A stretch of 64,000 nucleotides of DNA, taken from positions 1,364,001 to 1,428,000 of the forward strand of contig CM024169.1 in NCBI GenBank assembly GCA_013433145.1. The letters are read 5' to 3'. The DNA is from Ascaris suum (taxonomy: Eukaryota; Nematoda; Chromadorea; Rhabditida; Ascarididae). The notes below the pieces were generated by a model that was given only the letters and a program-made list of their open reading frames with translations, searched no databases and had not been told where the DNA came from. Shown in pieces: positions 55,626-64,000 of this stretch; the first letter of the stretch is position 1, and each line of letters begins with the position of its first letter. Position numbers and translations under genes: made by a program.

Positions 55626-58161
55626 CTGTATTCGTTTACGTAATATATATTGAAGATATATGCAGCTGTATCGTTTAAAGGTATTGGCTGTTTCTTTGTG
55701 GTCCGACGAGACTTCGCACCGATGAAGAAGACGACTTCTCGCAAATCTATGAGGAGCTTGATGCAGATTTACACGACTCTTCTAATTCGATATCTTCAGA
55801 AGAAGGCTTCACTCCGCATCCATTTATTCCAACAATTTCATCTCGATCCATCCGTGACAATTTACCCGACAATATCCGTGATGGTAAGCTGTTAATTGTT
55901 TTGAATAACTTATACAATGAGGAAATCCTATGCATTCTTATGATCTATGAAAATCCTACTTTGATTTATCAGATTTGCGAGTTATCAAGTGAATAGGAAT
56001 TTACATAACTTTTTTTCTTCATTGTCTTTAAGGATAAGGATTCCAAAATTAAGCAGGCTTGCGGAGAACCTGTTGTCTTATATCGTTGTTGCGAGGAAAA
56101 GACGGGAAATAAGCTAGAAAAAATTTAAATACGGACGATGACTTCATTACCTGATTGCCATCGGCAAAGTCTACTTCCATATCGTTTTCTTGTTCTCATT
56201 TCTAGTATATGCCTACTTCCGGTCGCTGGGATTAAGAAAGGAATTTCAAATAGTAACGCCTTAGCATATACGTAATCTTTTATCTATGCACACATTCTTT
56301 ATGGAGCCGATAGCGTGCAGTTTTCACCGTCAATATATGCATTTTGAGTAAAACTTTTTGCAAATTGCACTAAAAATCCAATAATTATTGCACATAATAA
56401 GTTAGCATATGTGAGTTCAAATCTCTTTACGCCACCAATTGTCAGAAATTTTTCCTCGTATAAGTTTTTTGAAGTTCAAGATGTAAAATCTCAAAAGAAA
56501 GGAGAGTGTTCGAGCTTTGATAAGAAAAGTGAGATATTTTTAATTGGAATTTATTGAGTACAATTCCGTAATGGGTTGTTCTTTTTGCAAATATAATATT
56601 GCGAATTTCAATTTATTTTTTGCATATTTCGAAATTTAATCGCCCAATAAAGAGAAAAGTTTAGATGAGATTGCTTATATAAGTTGGACAGCGCCACGAT
56701 TGTTGGATGGTCCGCTAACGAATTATAAGGCGATTGTAATATGTTCAAGTTATGATCTACAACCTTGGTCTTCGTCACTCTCAGCGGCACGTGCCGATCG
56801 CTTAACACCATACCGAATACCGTTCGATCGTTATGTTAAGTAAGTTGTTCGATATCTCATTTCAACAGCCTCATTGTTAATTATTTATTTTATTATACGG
56901 TTTATTTTTGTATAGAGAAATAATTATTACAAGAAAAAGTTTGATTATTTTATAAATAGTTTTTCTTAATGTTTTGAAAGTTGGATAATTTAGTGAAATT
57001 CAGTTAGAGCAATGAAAAATATTAAAATCATTTAAGTGTCATAATAGATGATTAATGTTGTAATTTCTGAATATTTTATTGTAGAATAAAATGGAAATAT
57101 TTTCATTTGCAGATGGGAACGAGGTCATAAAGTAATGCCAGTTAATATCACTGCAAATATTATACGTAGTGTTTACGTAAACGATGGAGATTGGAAGAGT
57201 GCAATTTTGGAGAATGTTCCCGAATATCATTTCAATAAGGATCATCCAACAAAGAAACGTAACGAGCAGAGTGCAGTAGATATTGAAAAGAAGAATAGGC
57301 TGAAGGTTTGTAATAGTCGTTCTTAGTTCTTCTTGTAAGTTATTTTATGGAATCTTGAGCGGAATTTTTGAGACAATCTAGAATATTTCAATTCATCTGT
57401 CTACATAATTGTTATTCGTTGATTGCAGTGCGCTTTTGGTTTGTTGGTGATGATTGCATAGGATAGTGCTCCTTGTGATGTTTTTATTTATGGACTAAAT
57501 CAGTGTTAAATATTAGCAGATAGTCGAAGGGCTTGCAGGTACCCGAACTTTTGTGGAAGTTATATCTCGGGGACTGTATATCGCTGAGCTAAAAGAAAAG
57601 GAAATTGGGGATGCTTTTAGAATTGTCACATCAAATCCGTTATGCTGTAACGAGCATATTTCCGTTCAAAAGCTCAAAAGTTCTGTCACCTTTGCGCTTC
57701 AATGTGGGCCTTTATATTAGAACATCGTTTACAACACTCATCATGGAGGTTTTACCTCGCACACAAAAACAAAACCGATAAGCGCATACATCTCCAGCGT
57801 AAGGTTTGCATCCCGCCTGCATCCAGGTCAGAAAAATCTTTGCACCTTGAAATGATCATAGCATATCCGATCAGCACTCGAAACACGACATTTCTGGTCA
57901 TTTTTTCATCTCGTATCACATTCACTCTATCCGTTGTCATGATTGTTTTTACCGTTGTGCAAACACCTCTAATCATATGGATGTCGTTTTCAGGCTTTAG
58001 AGCAAGCAATAAAGGAAATGGACCGCAGGCGAATCGATGCTTTAGGTGGTCATGAAGCTAGGAAAATTGCAAAGGAGCAGGTTGAACCGAGACGCAGAGT
58101 TCGCCATCACCGATATAGTCGCGAAGAGAGACGAGCGGGAATAAACTCGCAGAAAGCCTAA
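51258..58161 (+). CDS. Mitochondrial RNase P protein 1 / tRNA m1R9 methyltransferase (TRMT10C, MRPP1); first exon not found
   Basis: Exons: 51258-51376, 52039-52335, 52966-53062, 53752-53881, 54272-54376, 55681-55883, 56665-56839, 57113-57305, 57994-58161 (TAA). All are GT-AG and in phase, about 494 residues. The order matches human TRMT10C. A helical LTDNDWQLYFNLQ segment comes first, then an Arg/Gln-rich helix. The SPOUT domain follows with LPPRLIIDCRFL (human LVFDMAYE), NPFPISIVNLLADDHLARYI (human [20 protein letters not shown]), DEIAYISWTAP (human DSIIYLTADSP), YKAIVICSSYD, LTPYRIPFDRYVKWERGHK (human LPLDKYLQWEIGNK) and NDGDWKSAILENVP. The protein acts with an SDR partner and PRORP to cleave 5' ends of mitochondrial tRNAs and to methylate purine 9. 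An acidic insert (DEEDDFSQIYEELDADLHDS) lies in the domain, and the tail is basic (RRRVRHHRYSREERR). The start codon and targeting peptide must lie upstream. The exon at 51258 is the least certain. Confidence 0.92.
55586..55625. repeat. Short (TA)n array in a TRMT10C intron
   Basis: TA dinucleotides with one interruption end about 55 bases before the exon at 55681. Confidence 0.93.
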
Positions 58162-58340
58162 TCGAGCGGCATTCATTAAATTCGGTTTCATACCTCGTAA
58201 TGAAATATTGCGAGCATTTTTTGTAAAAAACGGGTGCTTATATGAAATATTATTACAATATTATATTTGTTGACGGTTGCTGAGAACATTTTGTAAATTT
58301 TATTGTGTATTACAGAAAGTTCCATCTGCTTATTACGAAA

Positions 58341-58346
58341 AATAAA
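58341..58346 (+). terminator. Likely TRMT10C polyadenylation signal
   Basis: AATAAA lies 180 bases after the TRMT10C stop codon, in an otherwise unremarkable AT-rich 3' region. This is inferred from its position and sequence. Confidence 0.6.
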
Positions 58347-59998
58347 TAATTCAGCTTATGTAACATAGGGGGTGATTTTCATGCTTGAATTATTATGTTT
58401 TATTTTCATGGAAAACGCGGAAAATATCTTCCCAAAATTCTGATGGCTAATTTCTACCGAACACTAAGATAGTAAAGATTGTTTCTTAATTGGACCTCGT
58501 CTTCTTTTATGACACCATTCGAAATAATCGTTTATTGATCAATCACAAATAATCCCTGGTCGATTTGCTAAGGTGACAGGTGATTTGTTCAATGACGATG
58601 AGATGAACGCACACTTCCAAGAAAGGGAATTGGAGGTGGTAGGATGATGTGAATTCGAAAGGCGAATGCATAAAAATTATTGTAAGCAATGATGAAGTTG
58701 CGTTTGCGGCATATTTTAGAAACTGATGAGATCTTGATATTAGCGAAACCTTATTGGTGAGCTTATGAACAGCATTTAGATCTGAGCCAATGTTAAATCA
58801 TTCAAATCTATAGGCTTCTTGCAGCGTACAGGAAAAGCCAACAGCACAATCGCACGATAGGAACGCATCCGATTGCAACAACTCAAGAAATTTTGGATGT
58901 TCGACATCGCGTAATGCCTGGGCGGTGGAGGTTGGCGGTGGAATAGTCGAATGTTGGTTCGGGAAAGAGGAGCAGAGCTTGACCCTCCACTTAACGTTTT
59001 CAGGGAGGTATTTCCCTTACCGTTCTTTCCCACCCATCCTTTCCCTCTTGTTCTATCCCCTATTGCAATGAAAGGATTTGCACTAGAAATTAAGGGAGGG
59101 AGAAGAATTAGGTTGCTTATAAGGTGCCTGTCGGTTGTTATCTTGGTGCAGGAACACTTTAAATTTGAAATATCTTTTCTAGTTTAATATCAGGTTGCCT
59201 CGGTTAACCGAGTTCCAGTTGAAGTGGTAAAATATAGCCAGTGTGGAACGGAGTGTTTTGCATAGAAAGCGCTTTATTATTAAAAGAAAGCGGTGAATTA
59301 ATTTTGACATGCCACTACTACGAATAAATTCGTTTATTGAATCGTTGCTATAGATGATATAATGGAAAGTTTATTTCCATCCAGTGGAAGTTAAATAGCT
59401 CATTGGAGGCTTTACCTACAGTCTCCTTTATCTTTCTTCACGTTCTCCTACCTGACAGTTCTGTTGTCAGCAAATTTTTAAAACCCATAAATTTCAGACT
59501 GTTTTTAATTTTCAATTTTTTTTAAAGTAGGAAGGAGTCTCGGTGGCAAAATGCTTTATTTTCCACGAAACATTTTATCGATTTTCAAGGACCAACAATA
59601 CGTGCCTAAACGGATAATCGTTCAAAGAAAAGGAACTTAGCTGTCAGTAAAAATGAGCAAAATTAAAGAACCTTACCGCTAAAGTGCACAAATCATGAGA
59701 CGAAACGGATTCCGATGGCAATGACGCACTGCCCTGGCTACTATGGTGAATGATTTTCTATGATAGCGGTCAGCAAAAAGGCGTTGAATATAGCAAACAC
59801 TCTTCAGCATGTGCGTGCCGTTGAGGAGGTTTTCATAAGTGCATTTCTTTTAAAAAGCATAGAAAAAGCAAAGTACGTTGGAATGCATCTCAAGCTGGAG
59901 TTCTCAACATAAGGATTCAAATCCTTACAAAAAATGTTGCTTAGGTTGTTTAAGCGAAGCTTATAATAAGGTAAATTGTATAGAATTTATGCTTTAAG
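58347..59998. other. Intergenic region between convergent TRMT10C and ACOX genes
   Basis: I see no gene. A C/T-rich patch near 59,000-59,060 gives short open frames on both strands without recognisable content. Confidence 0.5.
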
Positions 59999-60004
59999 TT
60001 TATT
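59999..60004 (-). terminator. Likely polyadenylation signal of the acyl-CoA oxidase gene
   Basis: AATAAA on the minus strand lies about 40 bases after the oxidase stop codon at 60045. This is a typical short nematode 3' UTR spacing. Confidence 0.6.
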
Positions 60005-60044
60005 CGAGTAAAATCGGTCGGTCGTGTACGATGAGTGATTCTCG

Positions 60045-61174
60045 TTAGATTTTGCTTCGTGCCTGCTTCATATACGGTTCGAGGTATTCCTTGTACGCGT
60101 TAATGACCTGTAATGATGTTTGGTTCTCATTCAAATACCCAAATTTGAGATTTTCCTTCTAATGTCGTTTCATTTTTCCAAATATTTTCTAAATAAATTT
60201 AAAGACAACAATAAAAGTAGACGAATTGCTTTCTTTGGAAGTTGTCATTCCACAGTGGTTTTTCTCAGGTAACTACCTACTATATCATTCTTGGTTATGG
60301 TGGTAGATTCGATAAGTACCTCAAGTAAAGATGAAATGATGCAATTTTGAAGTGCGATCCGAATGCCTTCTTACATTCACAGGTTTACGAAACAAAAATA
60401 GAGCATAATAATATCGAGTAGAAGGAGGATTGTTTTTTTTTTTGCTCATTATCGTTTATTTTTTGCTGTAAATTTTGATTAAAACTAACATCTGTTTTGT
60501 TGAGAGGTGAGAGTTGTGCCCATTCGAGTAGATTTTCATAAACTTTTCCGTCGCGTCTTCCAAGTACTGAGTTCAATTCGCGGTCATTAATATCGAACGC
60601 ATCCACTAATGCAACAACGTTTGGACGCATATTATCCATCATGCGATAAAATATTGAGCGTAAATAGGCGACCTGCTGACCACTTAAATAGCCATCCTGA
60701 AAGGTGTGCACGATAGGAACCGGCGGGATCACTGATTTGTACTACGCATGACGCTTGCAGTGTAATATTAGATGGAACTTCTTGGCGTTGATGGCAAATA
60801 ACAGTGCCGGCAATGTTTAAATGAGATGATGCCTGCCTTCCATGAAAAGAACGGCTACAGCAGAAACTTGTAGTGTTTTCAACGGATTCATCACCAGTAT
60901 GCCGTGAGGATTGTGTTCAGCCCCACTTGGCGCTACTGATAGACAGGTTTGTTGTTTATAGTCATTACTTAAATCTCGAATATTTTCACACTTATAGCTT
61001 CCGCGACTTGAAAATTCTTAACTCAAGAAGACCGGCTGCGCATTCGATAAGCTCATGTGTTAGATAAAACGTGACCACATCTTTGATGACCGTCGCGATG
61101 TTCGGATCAACAATCACCGCGAGCTTATTTGAAAATGCTTTGGCGATGAATAGTCGTGTGTGCGCACGAGACGC
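60045..61174 (-). CDS. Peroxisomal acyl-CoA oxidase, C-terminal 141 residues (partial gene)
   Basis: Coding order: 61022/61023-61174, 60490-60696, 60045-60107 (TAA). The first exon encodes ASRAHTRLFIAKAF and a helix ending ELIECAAGLLE. The second begins DGYLSGQQ and carries the family block NVVALVDAFDINDRELNSVL, GRRDGKVYENLLEWA and SPLNKTD, matching human ACOX1 ([39 protein letters not shown]). The third ends KQARSKI. ACOX enzymes use FAD and oxygen to put the trans-2 double bond into acyl-CoAs, giving H2O2. In nematodes they also shorten ascaroside side chains. The final SKI is a plausible PTS1 peroxisomal signal (a variant of SKL). The FAD-binding and catalytic N-terminal parts are not seen; I searched 61.2-64 kb by eye without finding them. 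The first junction lacks a GT-AG solution (see findings). The second (GAT|GTTAGT to CAG|GTC) is canonical and in phase. Confidence 0.92.
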
Positions 61175-61467
61175 CTGCAAGTATAGTATTAACTATAAGG
61201 AGTTTCGCCGATATGTAACAATGACGTATGGAAAGAAAGGCCTACGGATGGGATGGGAATCTAGCTCCATCTCCCAGTGAAAATCCAGGAAGCACAGGGA
61301 TGAAACAAAATTGCCGAATAACGCCTTGCATAGCTAATATATCTTACAAAGCAAAGCGCAAGCCATGAGAATCGAAATTTCTGCGAGTTCTTCGAATTTT
61401 CCAAGAAAATTTCGGCTTAGTTCGCTTGCATAAATCCTATCTAAAACAGTGTTCACAGTTCAGTGTC

Positions 61468-61512
61468 ATCCCCGCTTCGGGTTTCCCTTGCTCCAAAGTC
61501 CCGTGCGGGGAT
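61468..61512. other. GC-rich double-stem hairpin
   Basis: ATCCCCGC (61468-61475) pairs with GCGGGGAT (61505-61512). Inside it CGGG pairs with CCCG, with a 2:1 bulge and an 18-base loop. It lies in a GC-rich island (about 61,460-61,620) upstream of the oxidase exon. The minus-strand frame there (61466-61675) is open for 69 codons but unrecognised. It could be a structured RNA or a repeat relic. Confidence 0.4.
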
Positions 61513-61699
61513 TTCCTAGGTCTCTCTTCTCGGATGAGGAGGCTACGGGTCTCCCATAGATTTCCTTACATCTGTAAGGGATATCGCGAAGACGGGTCTT
61601 GACTTTGCAAGGTGAAAAAACTTTAGACGTTCGCAAAAACATGAGGAAGCTGTGCGAAGCAGCGTTTTCGAACAAGATAGGCTAGAGGGGAACGTGATA

Positions 61700-64000
61700 C
61701 ATAAGTATTACTTAAAAAATAACAACCGAAGAACGACAGTGAGAGGTTGGGGGGGGGAGGGGGGGGAGGGGGGTGTATATAACTATGCAGATAGCACAGT
61801 GGAAATAAGGATAGGCTGGATATCGACAAGCTCAACATTAATATTTCCTAAAGACATCCGGAAATATGCAATTATATAAAGCATCAAGATTCAATAGAGT
61901 TATAAAGAAAGCGCTGAAATTATGAAAAGAAATTAGATCAATCGTTTTTAATTTCAATTTTATCACTTCAATAAGAAAATATCTTAAGGAATTGAAATTT
62001 GCAAAACGTAATCGCCACAAACGGAGACAAAACAGCGACGCAAAAAAAAAATGCACTAAATATCAGGCGTATATCACAATTGCGTTGCATATCGAAATTC
62101 TTTGAATTCTATATTCGCGTACAACTTTATCCTATTGTAGAATGAAAAATGCCACATTTTCGGCATGCTTTTCGTCGCAAAATTTTTGCATTAGCCTCCT
62201 CAATTTCGTCGCAAATAAGTTGCAAATGTTTTCATTTATTTGGAACATGTTTTGCATCAACTAAAAGACCGTTAACTATGCTATGCATCGTAAACTTTTT
62301 TCGCATGTTTTCCCTTATGGTGTTCATTTCACGTTGTTCTCTTTAAGTTCATTTAGGAAGTTATCTAATGCAGCACAAAATGGAAACCCATATATGCCAT
62401 ACAGTAACACAAAGAAAACTCAACGCTGTCTCGAGAGCAATATTCTCATAATAAAACCAAACGTTCTCTAAACTCTTCAGCTTCCGTGGAGACCTCCCAC
62501 GAAATTGGAATTTCGGACCACTTTATCCTGACAGCATTACATCCATGTGTAAAACAATTTGCCACTGAACGTTAAAAAAAAACTTCCATTGTTTCTGAAT
62601 GATTAAGAGCTAATATCCACTTCAAATACGACTTGCTAGGAAGGCTCAGTACCTCTAATGTGGAGTGAAAAAAAAAAGATCAGCATCGGCTTCCACATGA
62701 CACTGTCAACAGATGGGAACAGCAAGAAGAAAAATGTGTGTTTTGAAATATGATCTACTATCCCAGATAAGTGGAGTCACAACAGCGAACAACAAAGTGG
62801 CCTTAACAAACAGGAAAACATCTCCCACCGCCTCGCTTTCACTTCACTCCCCTTCTCCCCATTACCTAAAAATGGAATTCCCTACCTTGCATAGGTCGAC
62901 AGAGCATTCATTGAAAGCCTCTTCACTCGTCCTGCCACATTTCTTCAAATTCTCCATTCGATCATAAACTCTATAATATAATGTAGGTTCTTTTATGCTA
63001 TGGACTTCCACTAAGATTGCAAAGAGCGTCGCTTAAAAGACATTTGGATGTTCCGGTGCTCGCTGACAAGAATTCACGGAGTGGAAGCAAATAACTTACT
63101 TCCTCATTTACAACTTTCCCGTATCCTTAAATATTCATTTCGAATAGATGCAAATTTAGAGAAATTTCGAGAATTACAAATCAGACAGCTTAGAAGCGAG
63201 AAAATGCGGCATTTTTCCTCAGGTAAAGTAAAACCTCTTTCTCGAAAAAGTTTATCAGTCATATACGGCGATTCGCATAAAGTTTGGTGGTCGACTAGTT
63301 TATAGTATTTGAACTAATGCCGTTGTTATATCTGATAAAAGAAGTATGCTTACGTGAAAATAAGTCTACGAGCGAGATGTTCGAATGCCTCAATGAGGAC
63401 TATATAGTTGGATCCGCTTGACTGATTGATCGACGATTTGAGAGATCCTTCGCGGAATAAATACTCTATACTTTCACTTGATGAATGCTTCTGTCCGCCT
63501 AACGCTGTGCTCGCCTTCTTCATTAGAAAACTACATAAAACATTTTTGTTGAAGAAAAAAAAACGTTTGAAAGAAAGCGTTGGATGACTGAATTTCCGGA
63601 AAAATTCACTTTAATTAGCTCAAAGTCAAAGTCAGGTTCACTTTTATTAGCTCAAATTTCTCTGTATATTATAATTTTCCATTCTTTATGAGCAATATGA
63701 CTGATGAGATAAAGAGTTTTATATAATTGGTAGTGATATTGCACCGATATGTTTTATGTATAGTAGGCAAACTAAGATAAACTAGGAGTAAATAAATCTT
63801 GCTTTTGAAACGATAAATGAGCAATGTTGATGATGGAAGTCGGACTTTTATAATTAAAGATTCAAAAAAAATTCCAGCATAGAATTGTGAAGCTACGAAA
63901 GCATTTGATCATATAGTTCACCTATGAACCATTTCCCTCAGAAAATTTGATGCAGCGACTTATTGATTGATCGAGAGAAATCACCAACAAATCAATAGCT
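61700..64000. other. Right end, no gene assigned
   Basis: There is a G-rich run at 61,748-61,772. A plus-strand frame at 63048-63305 contains RILKYSFRIDANLEKFRELQ before a CCTCAG|GTAAAG donor-like site and looks mildly exon-like, but I could not place it. The missing 5' exons of the acyl-CoA oxidase were sought here and not recognised. Confidence 0.4.

Noticed and set aside
57702..58055. 117-codon plus-strand frame
   Set aside because: It runs through the last TRMT10C intron into the final exon in the wrong frame.

Overview
This window looks like nuclear DNA from a chromadorean nematode. It is roughly two-thirds A+T by eye, with spliced genes, long introns, long (TA)n arrays and many poly-T and poly-A runs. 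The assignment rests mainly on one gene that I could join exon by exon into a 286-residue stomatin very close to Caenorhabditis UNC-1. There are no operons, ribosome binding sites, CRISPR arrays or phage genes. I recognised no tRNA, rRNA or spliced-leader RNA gene. The species cannot be named from the sequence.

Layout. Bases 1 to about 28,400 are a gene-poor, AT-rich tract holding repeats, chance open frames, a degenerate fragment that may come from a GCN2/HisRS-like protein (about 23,056-23,700), and one weak receptor-like exon (about 24,000-24,200, minus). The unc-1 orthologue runs 28,459-39,125 on the plus strand in eight exons. A GATAD1-like chromatin gene follows on the minus strand (42,181 to at least 47,663), tail to tail with unc-1. 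A mitochondrial RNase P protein 1 (TRMT10C/MRPP1) gene runs on the plus strand (51,258-58,161, 5' end not found), head to head with the GATAD1-like gene. The 3' end of a peroxisomal acyl-CoA oxidase gene lies on the minus strand (60,045-61,174). Its upstream exons were not recognised and may lie to the right or outside the window.

The four genes are not one pathway. They are a gap-junction-associated membrane stomatin, a histone-mark-associated factor, a mitochondrial tRNA-processing subunit and a peroxisomal beta-oxidation enzyme. The region between the GATAD1-like and TRMT10C genes (about 47.7-51.2 kb) is the least explained part. It has a diverged 186-bp inverted repeat with a third partial copy, a GAGA-rich island that may be a shared promoter, and an unassigned exon-like block.

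Exon models were built by matching reading frame, GT/AG sites and phase by hand. Every junction reported for unc-1, and every TRMT10C junction from 51,258 on, is in phase. One ACOX junction has no canonical GT-AG solution. I found no clearly new biological system. The best leads are that ACOX junction, the 48-49 kb inverted repeat, the both-strand-open block at 46.4-46.7 kb, and small open frames nested in unc-1 introns.
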